64,000 bases of DNA, taken from positions 186,001 to 250,000 of the forward strand of contig JBQTIY010000010.1 in assembly GCA_052387675.1 (NCBI GenBank). Reading direction: 5' to 3'. This DNA comes from JBQTIY01 sp052387675 (GTDB taxonomy: Bacteria; Planctomycetota; B15-G4). The position numbers and the translations under genes are program-made. The notes below the pieces were generated by a model. It had not been told where the DNA came from. It ran no database searches and worked only from the letters and a program-made list of their open reading frames with translations. This document shows positions 49,566 to 62,413 of this stretch, piece by piece. Every line of letters begins with the position of its first letter. The first letter of the stretch is position 1.

Positions 49566-49922
49566 ATGACCCACGTCGTCACCGCCCGCTGCCTGGACTG
49601 CCGCTACACCGACTGCTGCGCCGTGTGCCCGGTGCAGTGTTTCTACAAACTCGATGACCCGGCCATGCTCGTCATCGATCCCGCCACCTGCATCGACTGC
49701 ATGCAGTGCGTGCCGGCCTGCCCCGTGCATGCCATTTACGCGGACACTGAACTCCCCGCCCACTACGCCGAGTGGAAGGACTTCAATGCCGCCCTCTTCG
49801 CGGCCGGCAGCCAGACCGACAAGAAGGAAGCTGCGCTGCCCGGGGCGCTGTCGCTGGCGCAGGTCCACCAGCGCGAGCAAACCGCCGGCTGGACCCCGGT
49901 GGAGCCCAGCAGCGCCGGCTAA
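49566..49922 (+). CDS. seven-iron ferredoxin (3Fe-4S/4Fe-4S)
   Basis: A 118-residue electron carrier. Cys9, Cys17, Cys21 and Cys52 are placed for the 3Fe-4S cluster; Cys25, Cys42, Cys45 and Cys48 for the 4Fe-4S cluster, following the FdxA-type pattern C-x7-C-x3-CP-x2-CFY and CIDCMQCVPACP. Extra cysteines (Cys12, Cys18) are present in the first half. The C-terminal 60 residues form an extension with YAEWKDFNAALF, as in several FdxA proteins. The function is low-potential electron transfer in the cytosol; the partner is not obvious. It is divergent from mqnA and separated from the next gene by 32 bases. Confidence 0.92.
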   Translation: MTHVVTARCLDCRYTDCCAVCPVQCFYKLDDPAMLVIDPATCIDCMQCVPACPVHAIYADTELPAHYAEWKDFNAALFAAGSQTDKKEAALPGALSLAQVHQREQTAGWTPVEPSSAG

Positions 49923-49925
49923 GAG

Positions 49926-49954
49926 TTGTCATCTTTTGATCCGTATGATTCGAT
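49926..49954 (+). promoter_or_regulatory. AT-rich promoter/operator region before the ArsR-methyltransferase gene
   Basis: In an otherwise GC-rich context this 29-base stretch contains TTGTCA (49926-49931), TATGAT (49944-49949, 5 of 6 match to -10) and a direct repeat TGATCCG / TGATTCG (49937-49943, 49946-49952). The two hexamers are only 12 bases apart so do not form one standard promoter. The repeat could be the ArsR-type regulator's own site. Confidence 0.35.
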
Positions 49955-50940
49955 ATGCGGCCGATGGCAACCCTGGCCGCCACCTCCGAACTGCTGCTGC
50001 TGCTGGCTGACCCCACCCGGGTGAGGCTCTTGCGCCTGCTCGCCGAGCAGGAACTCAGCGTGGCCGAACTCACCGCCGCCACCGGGCTGCCGCAGCCGCG
50101 CGTCTCCACACACTTGGCCCGGCTGCGCAAGGCGGGGCTCGTGCGCGTGCGGCCCGAGGGGGCCAGCACCTTCTATGGGCAACGCGAGGGCGCACTCGGT
50201 GAGAACGGCGCCGGCCGGCTGTGGGCCTTGCTGCAGGAGAACGTGGAGGACGCGGTCTTCGTGGAGGATGCGCGGCGGCTGCGGGCCGCGCTGCGGGCGC
50301 GCTCACTGCGGCGCGGACCTGGCGCCGATGCGGGGGGCTGGGCCGACAGCGTGGCCGGCCGCATGGAGCGGCACTACTCGCCTGGCCGGACGTGGGAAGC
50401 TGCTGCGCGCGCGCTCATCGGCCTGGCCGAGCTGGGCGACGTGCTCGACATCGCTTCCGGCGACGGCGCGCTGGCCGAACTTCTCGCGCCGCGGGCGCGC
50501 AGCGTGACCTGTCTCGACCTGAGTTTGCGCGTGACGGAAGCCGGTGCGCGGCGGGTGGCAGCCGGCGCGAGCGAGGCCGCTGGGCCGCTGCCGGTGCGCT
50601 TCATCGTCGGCGACATGCACGCCCTGCCCTTGCCCACGGCCAGCTTCGATCAACTCTTGCTCGTCAACACGCTGAGCTATGCCGTCGATCCAGCGCGCGT
50701 GCTCGGTGAGGCGGCCCGCGTCTGCCGGCCAGGCGGCGCCGTGGTGGGCGTGGCGCTCAAGGCGCACAAGCACAGTGAGGTGGCGGCGGCCTTCGACCAT
50801 CGCCAAGCGGGCTTCCAGCCCGCGCGGCTGCGCAGCCTCTTCAGCGAGGCCGGCTTCCAAGTGAGTTTCTGCGCGGTCACTGCGCGCGAGCGGCGCCCGC
50901 CGCACTTCGAAATCATCACGCTTTACGCGCGGAGATCGGC

Positions 50941-50944
<4 letters not shown>
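49955..50944 (+). CDS. ArsR-family regulator fused to a SAM-dependent methyltransferase
   Basis: A 329-residue two-domain protein. Residues 1-85 form an ArsR winged HTH (LLLLADPTRVRLLRLLAEQE, TGLPQPRVSTHLARLRKAGL). Residues about 130-325 form a class I methyltransferase: motif I VLDIASGDGALAELLAP, motif II CLDLSL, the FIVGDMHALPLPTASFDQLL block and LGEAARVCRPGGAVVGVAL. Such fusions are known beside methionine-cycle genes; SahR-type regulators sense S-adenosylhomocysteine. Here the stop overlaps the metH start by 4 bases, so the protein probably controls metH by sensing SAM or SAH through the methyltransferase domain. No arsenic-binding cysteines are visible. An AT-rich possible operator lies just upstream. 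Confidence 0.9.
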
Positions 50945-54669
<3,725 letters not shown>

Positions 54670-54733
54670 TTCCGGCTTCCCCTGAACCGGGCCGACTCGT
54701 ATCGTTCGCGGCCAGCCCCCGGGAGACCTGAGC

Positions 54734-56515
54734 ATGGCCACTGAGCCCCAGCGCGAACCGTCCTCGATCTTTCCGTCGCTGGCTGTGCATGAGTGGCTGC
54801 TGTTCGCCTTCCTCGCCTGCGTCATGGCGGCGACGAACATCTACACCTCGCTGCTGATCGGCTGGAGCGACACGGGCGCGATCATCTCGGCGCTGCTTTC
54901 CGTGCTGGTACTGGGCGGCCTCTCCAAGCGCAAGCCGCACATTTTCACGATCAATCTGGGTCAGACCATGGCCAGCGCGGGCGGCTCCGTGGGCTTTGCC
55001 GTGGCGACCTATGCCTGCGTGAACATTGCCCAGCCTGGCTTTCAGCCGCCGACCTGGCTGCTCATTCCGCTGTTCGCTGCGATGGGCATCTTTGGAGCGC
55101 TTGCCGCGGCCACCGTGCGCCCCATGATGGTGCGCTACTTCTTCCCGACCGGCACGGCCTGCGCGGTCATCCAGCGTGAGGTCACGCGCGAACTCCGGCC
55201 CGGCGAACAGAACCGGCCGATCTTCCTCTTGAAGTTGTGGGGCACGATCGCGGCGCTCTACGCCATCCCAACGAAGATCGCGCTCGAGAAGACGGCCGAG
55301 GGCGCGCACGCCATCCTGCGCCCGATCATGCTCTGGAAGGAGAAGGGCCTTGGCTTGGGCGTCGATCCGCTCTTCTACGGCATCGGTCTGGTGGTGGGGC
55401 CGCGCGTGGGACTCGGCATGCTCATTGGCGGCCTGGCGACGCCGTTCATCATCCAGCCGGCGCTGGCCGGCGGCCCCGAGGCGGCGCTGCTCTCCGACTG
55501 GAAGCGCTGGCTGGCCATTGCCGTGCTCACGCTGCCCACCTTCGCCACCATCGGCTTGGCTTTTCTCTACCGCAGCCCAGTGGTCGTTCCTCCTGGCTTC
55601 ACGCCAGGACGCACTGCCTACGTACGCCCGCGCGCCGGTCGCCGGGCTTGGATCTTGGGGGTGCTTGCAGCCGGTGCGGCTGTCGCTTGGATCGCGCAGG
55701 AGATCTTCGCGCTGCCGCCCTACGCGGCAGTCGTCACGATGCTGGCCGCCTGGCCAATGTGCATTGTGAATGGCCGCGTCAACGGCGAGACGGACATCAA
55801 CCCCGTGCGCCTCGTGGCCGTGGTCATCCTGGCCAGCCTCTCGTGGCTGGTCGTGGGTGCGTCAGCCATCACGCTGCTCGGCATGGCCATCATTGGCGGC
55901 ACGATGGCTGCGGTGGCGGTGGATCTCTTCCAGGACTACCGCACCGGGCACCTGCTCGACGCCGATCCGGTGCACATGACCACTGTGCAAGTGCTCGGTG
56001 CCTGCATCGGCGCCTGCGCAGCGATTCCCGTGCTGAACATGCTTGTAGGTCAGCTCGGCCTGGGCGAGGGCAGCAGCCTGCCCGCGCCGGGCGCGCAGAT
56101 CTGGGCCTCGATGGGCATCGCCATGGCCAATGGCTTCCATCCCAGCGACGCTCTGCTCAGCGCGATCCTCTGGGTTTCAGCGGCCGGCTGCCTCTACGCT
56201 TGGTTCACCGTTTGGCCGGTGTCGGCAGCCTGGATGCCGTCGCTCTTCGGCATCGGCATCGGCATGCTCCTCCCGGTGGACAACTCGGTGGCGATTTTCG
56301 CGGGCGGCCTGATCCACTGGATCGTGCTCAAGCTGTTGGTGCGAGGCGATTCGCCCGAGGCACGGGCCAAGTCGGGGGAGGGCGTGCGCAACGACCTCAT
56401 GCTGGGCGGATCGGCGGTCTTCGCCGCGGCAGCGGTCGTGAGCATTCTGCTTGTGATCCTGGTGACGGTCTTCGATCAAGCCTTCGATTGGCGGCCGTTC
56501 TTCATCGCCGAATGA
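54734..56515 (+). CDS. OPT-family transporter
   Basis: A 593-residue inner-membrane protein of the oligopeptide transporter family, with about 14 hydrophobic segments. The N-terminus (HEWLLFAFLACVMAATNIYT, IGWSDTGAIISALLS) and conserved segments such as FPTGTACAVIQREVTRE and VNGETDINPVRL, then LFQDYRTGHLLDADP, fit the bacterial OPT/YSL branch. Substrates in characterised members are peptides or metal-chelate complexes. GGGAG is 7 bases upstream of the ATG. It stands between metH and the Gld-type ABC operon with 64- and 70-base gaps; no partner is evident. Confidence 0.9.
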   Translation: MATEPQREPSSIFPSLAVHEWLLFAFLACVMAATNIYTSLLIGWSDTGAIISALLSVLVLGGLSKRKPHIFTINLGQTMASAGGSVGFAVATYACVNIAQPGFQPPTWLLIPLFAAMGIFGALAAATVRPMMVRYFFPTGTACAVIQREVTRELRPGEQNRPIFLLKLWGTIAALYAIPTKIALEKTAEGAHAILRPIMLWKEKGLGLGVDPLFYGIGLVVGPRVGLGMLIGGLATPFIIQPALAGGPEAALLSDWKRWLAIAVLTLPTFATIGLAFLYRSPVVVPPGFTPGRTAYVRPRAGRRAWILGVLAAGAAVAWIAQEIFALPPYAAVVTMLAAWPMCIVNGRVNGETDINPVRLVAVVILASLSWLVVGASAITLLGMAIIGGTMAAVAVDLFQDYRTGHLLDADPVHMTTVQVLGACIGACAAIPVLNMLVGQLGLGEGSSLPAPGAQIWASMGIAMANGFHPSDALLSAILWVSAAGCLYAWFTVWPVSAAWMPSLFGIGIGMLLPVDNSVAIFAGGLIHWIVLKLLVRGDSPEARAKSGEGVRNDLMLGGSAVFAAAAVVSILLVILVTVFDQAFDWRPFFIAE

Positions 56516-56585
56516 GCCACCGGTCCTTGCCGCGGCCTGCGATGCGGCTCTCGCAGCGGCCCTTGCGGTGCGTACACTCGGCCGC

Positions 56586-57344
56586 ATGATCGAGGTCGAG
56601 CACGTCTCCAAGCAGTACGGCCGGCATGTGGCCGTGCAGGATGTCTCCTTTCGCATCGGGGCCGGCGAAATCGTGGGCTTCCTCGGCCCCAATGGTGCCG
56701 GCAAGAGCACGCTGCTGCGCATGCTCTCCACCTGGCAGACGCCGAGCGCCGGCCGCATCCGCATCAACGGCTACGACACGCAGCGCGAAGCGCTGGCTGT
56801 GCGCCGCTCGCTCGGCTACCTCACTGAGCACAACGCGCTCTACGAGGGCATGCGCGTCGACCGCTTCCTGCGCTTCATGGGCAAGGCGCGCGGCCTCGGC
56901 GGAGCGCGCCTCGCGGAGCGGCTCGGCTGGGTCGTGGGCGCCTGTTCGCTGGAGGCCGTGACCGGCAAGCTCGTCGCGGAGTGCAGCAAGGGTTATCGGC
57001 AGCGCATTGGCCTGGCCGCCGCACTCATCCACGATCCCAAGGTCATCCTGCTCGACGAGCCCACGCACGGTCTCGATCCGCTGCAAGTCGTGGCCTTCCG
57101 CGAGTTCTTGCAAGGGCTCGCGGCGGGGCGCGCCGTGCTCTTCAGCAGCCACATTCTCAGCGAAGTGCTGTCCATCTCGGGTCGGCTGCTCGTGATCCAC
57201 CGCGGCCGCCTGCTGGCGGATGTGCCGGTGTCCGAGATCGAGGAGCGCGCGCGGGCGCAGGGTCTGGATGCCGAGCGCGTGATTCTGGACATCGTGCGCG
57301 CCGCCGATCCGGCCTCCGCCGGCCTGCAGGGAGCCGCGCGATGA
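56586..57344 (+). CDS. ABC transporter ATPase, GldA-like
   Basis: A 252-residue ATPase. Walker A GPNGAGKSTLLRML, Q-loop TWQTP, signature-like CSKGYRQRIGLAAALIHDPK (a variant SKGYRQR), Walker B VILLDEPTHGLDP and switch His in LFSSHILSEV. The start IEVEHVSKQYGRHVAVQDVS and the KGYRQR signature are typical of the GldA/NosF/ABC-2 ATPase group. It drives the permease encoded next (ATGA overlap) and, with the following GldG-like and DUF4340 proteins, forms a complete system. In Bacteroidetes the Gld set is tied to gliding; in planctomycetes its role is unknown. Confidence 0.92.
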   Translation: MIEVEHVSKQYGRHVAVQDVSFRIGAGEIVGFLGPNGAGKSTLLRMLSTWQTPSAGRIRINGYDTQREALAVRRSLGYLTEHNALYEGMRVDRFLRFMGKARGLGGARLAERLGWVVGACSLEAVTGKLVAECSKGYRQRIGLAAALIHDPKVILLDEPTHGLDPLQVVAFREFLQGLAAGRAVLFSSHILSEVLSISGRLLVIHRGRLLADVPVSEIEERARAQGLDAERVILDIVRAADPASAGLQGAAR

Positions 57345-58144
57345 GTACGGGTGGTGCAGCGCCGGGCGTCGGTACGGGCGGTGGCGCCAATCGTCTCGCG
57401 CCGGGTGAGTTTCTGCGCGGCCTGCTCGTTGTGGCGGCGCGCGAGTTGGGCGCCTACTTCGACGGGGCCATCGCCTACGTCTACATCATCGCCTTCGTGG
57501 CCCTGAGCAACTCGATCTTCATGAACGAGTTCTTCTTGAGCGGGCGCGTGGACATGCGGCCCTACTTCGAACTCATGCCGCTGCTACTCGCCGTCTTTCT
57601 GCCCGCGATCACCATGCGCCTGTGGGCCGAGGAGCGCAAGCAGCGCACGCTCGAACTGCTCATGACTCTGCCGATCGTGCCGCTGCAGGCCACCTTGGGC
57701 AAGTTCCTGGCGGCGCTGCTGCTCTTCGTCGGCTTTCTGCTCGGCTCGCTGCCGATCGTGATCATGCTGGCGGCGCTGGGCGAGCCGGATTTCGGCCTCA
57801 TTGCCGCGGGCTACCTGGGCCTGCTCGGACTGGGCGCGCTCTTTCTCTCCTTCGGCGCCCTGCTCTCGGCGCTCTCCTCCGACCAGATCGTGGCCTTCGT
57901 CACAAGCACTCTGCTCTGCTTTGCCTTCGTGCTGCTCGGCAATGACCGCGTCGTGGCGGTGCTCGACGGCCTGGTGCCGGCGCTGGCGCCCGGCACACTG
58001 CTCTACGAGAACTTCTCTATCGCGCCGCACTACCAAGCCTTCCTGGCCGGCACGATCTCACTCTCGGCTTCGGCCTATTTCGTGCTGACCAGCACGCTTT
58101 TCCTCTGGCTCAACGCGCGCGTGCTCGAGACGAACCGCGCATGA
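57341..58144 (+). CDS. ABC-2 type permease, GldF-like
   Basis: A 267-residue membrane protein with six predicted helices. ARELGAYFDGAIAYVYIIAF near the start, the amphipathic MRLWAEERKQRTLELLMTLP motif before helix three and the run LGKFLAALLLFVGFLLGSLP are characteristic of the GldF/NosY type. A 25-residue Gly-rich N-terminal tail is extra. It forms the membrane channel with the GldA-like ATPase (4-base overlap), and the GldG-like gene begins 10 bases after its stop. Confidence 0.9.
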   Translation: MSTGGAAPGVGTGGGANRLAPGEFLRGLLVVAARELGAYFDGAIAYVYIIAFVALSNSIFMNEFFLSGRVDMRPYFELMPLLLAVFLPAITMRLWAEERKQRTLELLMTLPIVPLQATLGKFLAALLLFVGFLLGSLPIVIMLAALGEPDFGLIAAGYLGLLGLGALFLSFGALLSALSSDQIVAFVTSTLLCFAFVLLGNDRVVAVLDGLVPALAPGTLLYENFSIAPHYQAFLAGTISLSASAYFVLTSTLFLWLNARVLETNRA

Positions 58145-58154
58145 GCCGCCGGCC

Positions 58155-61100
58155 ATGAACGCCCGGCAGCGGCTCCTGCTGGCGGCGCTGCTGCTCGTGG
58201 GGGCGCTGGCGGCGCTCACGGCCGTGCGCCTCACCGGCCGCGTGCCCGGCGCGCGCGCCGAGATCGGCCGCTTCAAGTCCGAGGAACTGGAACCGGCCAC
58301 GCGAGCGCGCCTCGCGACGCTGGACGACACGCTGCTCTGCACGCTCTACATCAGCGCGCGCGACGAGCTGCCCTCGGAAATGCGCCGGCTGGAGCGCGAC
58401 GTCACGGCGCTGCTTGAGGCTTTGCGACGCGAGGCACCCGGCCGCGTGGAGTGGCAGGTCGTGGATCCGGGCGACGACCCGGACCTGCAAAGCTATGCGG
58501 GCCGGCGCGGTGTGCAGCCCACACGACTGCGCAGCGTCGAGCGTGACGGCTACACCGAGAAGACAGTGTGGTGCAGCCTGAGCCTGGCCTGGGGCGGGCA
58601 CGAGCCGGTGCTCATCGATGGCCTGCGGCCCGAACGCCTGCCGCGCCTGCAGTCGCTCATCGTGGCGCATCTCGATCTCATGGAGCGTCCGCGGCAGCCC
58701 GTGGTGGCGCTGGCCACCAGCGGCGCGGCGAGTTGCGAGCGCCTAGCGGAGTTTCTCGGACAGCGCGCCGAGGTGCTGCGCGTGGATCTCGATGGCGGGG
58801 CACCCTTGCCGCTGGCCGCCGACCTGCTCTTCTGGGTTGACCCGGCACCGGCGGGCGCCTCCCGGCTGCGCGAACTCGAGAGCTTTTTGGCCAGCGGCCG
58901 CTCGGTCGTCGTCGCGGATAGCGAGCTGCGCTTGGCCGCCCTGCGGCCTGCGGCCGACCGTGTGCCGCTGGCCGAGATCCGCTCGGAGCCAGGCGGGCTG
59001 CACGAATTGCTCGCCGGCTTTGGCGTCGCTCCCAGCTCGGGGCTGCTGGGCGATGTGCGCGCCCAGGAAGTGAGTCTCGGTGAGCAACTGGTCAGCGTGC
59101 CCTTCCAACTGCGCTGCCTCGCGCCGCAGCAGGATTTCCAGCGCCTGTCCGGACAGCCCAACGGCACGCTGCTCTTCGACTGCCCGACGCCGCTGCGTCT
59201 CGATGTCGAGGCGCTCCGCGCGCGCGCCTTCAGCGCAGAGATCCTGGCCAGCTCCTCCAGCGAAAGCTGGGTGCAGCCCGCGCCGCAGGCCCCGTTGCCG
59301 CTGGCGAGCGTGGCAGCGCGCTTCGGCCAGCCGGCGCCACGCCAAAGTCTCATGCTACATCTGCGTCCTGATGACGCCTGGCAAGGTTCGGTCGTGGCCT
59401 GCGCCGCCGCGACACCCTTTGTCGACGGCAGTTTCGAGCGGCCGGAGGCCGCACACGCTGCGCTGGTGCAAGTGCTGCTCGACACACTCGCCAGCGAGGA
59501 GCGCCTCGTGCTCGCCCGCGTCGGCTTGGCCGAGGCAGCGGCACTGCCCGAGCTCAGCCCAGCAGAGCGCGCTCAATGGCGAGCGTTTTGTGTGCTGCTC
59601 CTGCCGGCGGCGCTGCTGCTCCTGGCCTGGCGGCGCGGCGCGCTGGGGGGGCGTTTCGGCGGCGCGCCTTCTGGCGCGCAGCCTCAGGCAGCGCGACGCA
59701 GCCGCGCGAGCTTGCTTGGGCGGGCCGCCCTGGGCGCCGCGGTGATCCTCGCACTTCTGGCGGCGGCACGCCTGCTGGCCTGGCGCCAGGATCTCACCCA
59801 GGAGCAGCTCAACGAGTTGGCACCGCGCACGCGCGAGCTGGCCGCTGCGGCCACGGGCGAGCTGGCTGTACGCGCCGAACTCTTCCTCTCCGATCCGGCG
59901 CGGCTGCCGCCGGTGCTGCGCTCGGGCCACGCGCGGCTGCTCGATGCCTTGCGCGAACTGCGTCGCGCCGGCGCCGAGCTCGAAGTCGTCGTCGTGCGTC
60001 CCGACGAGCTCGACGCCGACGAGCGCGCGGCGCTCGAAGCCTCCGGCGTCGTGCCGGTGCAAGTGCGCAGCGGCGACGGCGAAACGACCGTCGTGCGGCG
60101 CGTGGACAGCACGCTGCGTCTCAGCGCGGCCGGCCGGCAGCGCGTCCTGGCCTTTCCGGATGGCCCTTCCTTCGAGGCGCTGGAGTTCCGGCTGGCCTTC
60201 GCGCTCTTTCAGTTGCAGACCGGCCGGCAGCCGCACGTGGGCGTGGCCGCCGATGCGCCTCGGCTCTCGCCTGCCGAGGCGCGCCGCTTCTTCCAGCGCC
60301 AGGGCCTCATGTCGCCGGGCGGCAGCGACGTCTACGCCCTGGCCAAGCAGAGCCTGGAGAACGCCGACTATCGCGTCACGGCCATCGATGTCGCCGCGCC
60401 CAGCCTGCCGGCCGATCTCGATGTGCTCGTTTGGCTGCAGCCGCGCCGGCCCACGGAGCCCATGCTCGATCTCTTGGCCCGCTTTCTGCGCGCCGGCGGC
60501 AGTGCGCTCGTGGCTGTACAGCATTACTCGATGCAGTCGCGCCAGAACGAGCAGGACAATTACGAGGTCGTGCACTGGCCGCAGCCGCAGTACGCCGACA
60601 TCGACGAAAGCTGGCTCGCCGGCTTCGGTGTGCGCCTCGAGCGCGAAGTGCTTTTCGACAAGCTCAGCGCGGCCATCGCTACCGAGAGCCAGGTCATCAG
60701 CAGCGAGGAGCAGCGCGACTTCCGGCCAATCGAGGCGGCCGTGCCCTTCGTCGTGCGTGCCGTGGCCAGCAACTTCGCCGACTCGCCCGTGACGGCGCAG
60801 CTCGGTGATCAGGTACTGCCCTCGCCGGCGCGCATCACGCTCGACGAGACCCGGCTGGCCGAGGCAGGTCTGCGCGCCTGGCCGCTCATCCTGAGCAGTG
60901 AACGCACGTGGAGCACGTCCTGGGGCGGGGGCTGGCTCTCCGCGGACACTCTGGCCGGACCTCCGCGCGATGCGAGTGACCAGCCGCAGTGGCTCGGCCC
61001 GCAGGCGCTGGCCGTGCAGATTGAGGGCCGTTTCCCCGGCACCGCGCGCTTGCCGGGAGATCAGCCGGGTCTGCCGGGCCGGCTGCTGCTCGTGGGCTGC

Positions 61101-61385
61101 TCGGAGATGTTCAAGAACCCGCGTCTGGCCGACGCCGAGTTTCGCGCCGATCATCTGCTGCTGAACGCCGTCGCCAGCCTGGCGCTCGACGACGGCCTGG
61201 CGGCCGTGGCCAGCAAGCGCCCCGTAGCGCGCGGCTTCGATCTGGACGATCCGGGCGAGCGCCTGTTCTGGCGCAGCGCCGTGCTGGGCGGCTTTCCTCT
61301 GCTCATCGCGCTGGGCGGAGTCGCCTGGCTGAGCTGGCGCCGTCTGCACCGGCCGGCCCTGCGCGCGACGAGGCCTGCGGCATGA
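58155..61385 (+). CDS. double GldG-like ABC-system auxiliary protein
   Basis: A 1076-residue membrane-anchored protein that looks like two GldG units in tandem. Unit one (1-490): N-terminal helix LLLAALLLVGALAALTAVRL, then a GldG-type ectodomain (TLYISARDELPSEMRRLERD; VVDPGDDPDLQ) and helix FCVLLLPAALLLLAW. Unit two (515-1065): helix LGAAVILALLAAARLLAW, DLTQEQLNELAPRTRELAAA, AELFLSDPARLPPVLRSGHA and the ABC_transp_aux core (VLVWLQPRRPTEPMLDLLAR, LVAVQHYSMQSRQ), closing with helix FPLLIALGGVAWLSW. Standard GldG proteins are 500-600 residues. The ectodomains lie outside the cytoplasm and probably couple the transporter to an envelope substrate. It overlaps the DUF4340 gene by 4 bases. Confidence 0.85.
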   Translation: MNARQRLLLAALLLVGALAALTAVRLTGRVPGARAEIGRFKSEELEPATRARLATLDDTLLCTLYISARDELPSEMRRLERDVTALLEALRREAPGRVEWQVVDPGDDPDLQSYAGRRGVQPTRLRSVERDGYTEKTVWCSLSLAWGGHEPVLIDGLRPERLPRLQSLIVAHLDLMERPRQPVVALATSGAASCERLAEFLGQRAEVLRVDLDGGAPLPLAADLLFWVDPAPAGASRLRELESFLASGRSVVVADSELRLAALRPAADRVPLAEIRSEPGGLHELLAGFGVAPSSGLLGDVRAQEVSLGEQLVSVPFQLRCLAPQQDFQRLSGQPNGTLLFDCPTPLRLDVEALRARAFSAEILASSSSESWVQPAPQAPLPLASVAARFGQPAPRQSLMLHLRPDDAWQGSVVACAAATPFVDGSFERPEAAHAALVQVLLDTLASEERLVLARVGLAEAAALPELSPAERAQWRAFCVLLLPAALLLLAWRRGALGGRFGGAPSGAQPQAARRSRASLLGRAALGAAVILALLAAARLLAWRQDLTQEQLNELAPRTRELAAAATGELAVRAELFLSDPARLPPVLRSGHARLLDALRELRRAGAELEVVVVRPDELDADERAALEASGVVPVQVRSGDGETTVVRRVDSTLRLSAAGRQRVLAFPDGPSFEALEFRLAFALFQLQTGRQPHVGVAADAPRLSPAEARRFFQRQGLMSPGGSDVYALAKQSLENADYRVTAIDVAAPSLPADLDVLVWLQPRRPTEPMLDLLARFLRAGGSALVAVQHYSMQSRQNEQDNYEVVHWPQPQYADIDESWLAGFGVRLEREVLFDKLSAAIATESQVISSEEQRDFRPIEAAVPFVVRAVASNFADSPVTAQLGDQVLPSPARITLDETRLAEAGLRAWPLILSSERTWSTSWGGGWLSADTLAGPPRDASDQPQWLGPQALAVQIEGRFPGTARLPGDQPGLPGRLLLVGCSEMFKNPRLADAEFRADHLLLNAVASLALDDGLAAVASKRPVARGFDLDDPGERLFWRSAVLGGFPLLIALGGVAWLSWRRLHRPALRATRPAA

Positions 61386-62413
61386 AGGCGCTGCTGCTGT
61401 TGGCGGTGCTGGCCGCGGGGCTGCTCGTGTGGGATGCCACGCTCGTCCGTGCGGAGGCCGCGGCTCGGCGGCAGAGCCTGCGCATCGCGCCGCTCGTGGC
61501 TCCCGAGACGCTCGCCAGCTTGAACGTCGCCGCGCTGCGCGTGCAGCGCGGCTCAGGGCCGACGCATCTCTACGGACAGAAAGGCGGCCAGTGGCGCTGC
61601 CTCACCTGGCGCGGCGCCCTGGGTGACAGTGAGCGCATCAGCGAGTTGCTGGCCGCTGTGCTGGGTGCCGAGGGCCTGGTGCAGAGCCCGGCGCCGCCGC
61701 GTCCGCAAGACTACGGTCTCGACGGACCCGAAATGTTGCGCCTCGCCTTGCACGGGCCCAAGGCCAGCGTGCTGGATCCCGCGCGCGACCTCCTGCTCTC
61801 GTTCGATTTGGGTCAAAGCTTTGGTGAGGGTGACGGCAGTTTCGTGCGACCCACCGGCGGCTCCGAGGTGTGGTCCATCGACAGCCGCCCAGCGAGTCTT
61901 CTGCAGGGGGATCCGCCGCTGCTCGACCGCCACCTCGTGCCAGAGCTCTGGCCCGGCGGATTTCCGCGCATCCAGGTCATGCGCGTGCAGCGCCCCGGTG
62001 CACCGCTGCTGGAACTCGAGTTGCGCGCCAAGCCCGTGAGCAACGAGGAAATGGCCGCGGGCCGGCCGCCCTTTGAGTGGGTGCGACGTGTCGGCGGCCT
62101 GGAGACACCGTGCGCGCAACTGCTGGCGCAGAACTTCAGCGTGTGGCTGCTCATGCAGCCCTGGGAGAACCTTTACGAAGCCGCCCTGGAGCCGCACCTC
62201 GGCTTCGAGACGCCGCGCGCCGAACTGGTGCTGCAAGCCGCCGGACAGGAACTGCGCCTGCTCCTCGGCGATCGGCCGCCTGGTGGTGGCCCGGCCGTGC
62301 TGAACGAGAGCTTCGGCCTGCTCTACGAAGTCGCGCCGGAGGATGTGCCGCTCATCTTTCCGGAGGCCGAGGTCTTCGACATCAGCGCACAGGTGAATCC
62401 GTGGCAACGCTGA
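61382..62413 (+). CDS. DUF4340-like envelope protein of the Gld-type system
   Basis: A 343-residue protein with an N-terminal membrane anchor (LLLLAVLAAGLLVWDATLV) and a periplasmic all-beta domain in DUF4340-type repeats: LASLNVAALRVQRG, SERISELLAAVLGAEGLVQS, DYGLDGPEMLRLAL, SFVRPTGGSEVWSIDSRPAS, LWPGGFPRIQVMRVQRPG and FGLLYEVAPEDVPLIFPEAE. DUF4340 genes normally follow gldG-like genes, as here (ATGA overlap). Biochemical function unknown. Its last 32 bases overlap the 3' end of the convergent BtuF-like gene. Confidence 0.85.
   Translation: MKALLLLAVLAAGLLVWDATLVRAEAAARRQSLRIAPLVAPETLASLNVAALRVQRGSGPTHLYGQKGGQWRCLTWRGALGDSERISELLAAVLGAEGLVQSPAPPRPQDYGLDGPEMLRLALHGPKASVLDPARDLLLSFDLGQSFGEGDGSFVRPTGGSEVWSIDSRPASLLQGDPPLLDRHLVPELWPGGFPRIQVMRVQRPGAPLLELELRAKPVSNEEMAAGRPPFEWVRRVGGLETPCAQLLAQNFSVWLLMQPWENLYEAALEPHLGFETPRAELVLQAAGQELRLLLGDRPPGGGPAVLNESFGLLYEVAPEDVPLIFPEAEVFDISAQVNPWQR

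Noticed and set aside
62382..62413. Convergent 3' overlaps (also 40991-41016, and abutting stops at 14104/14106) as a regulatory device
   Set aside because: Such short tail-to-tail overlaps are expected in a compact GC-rich genome and need no special explanation.
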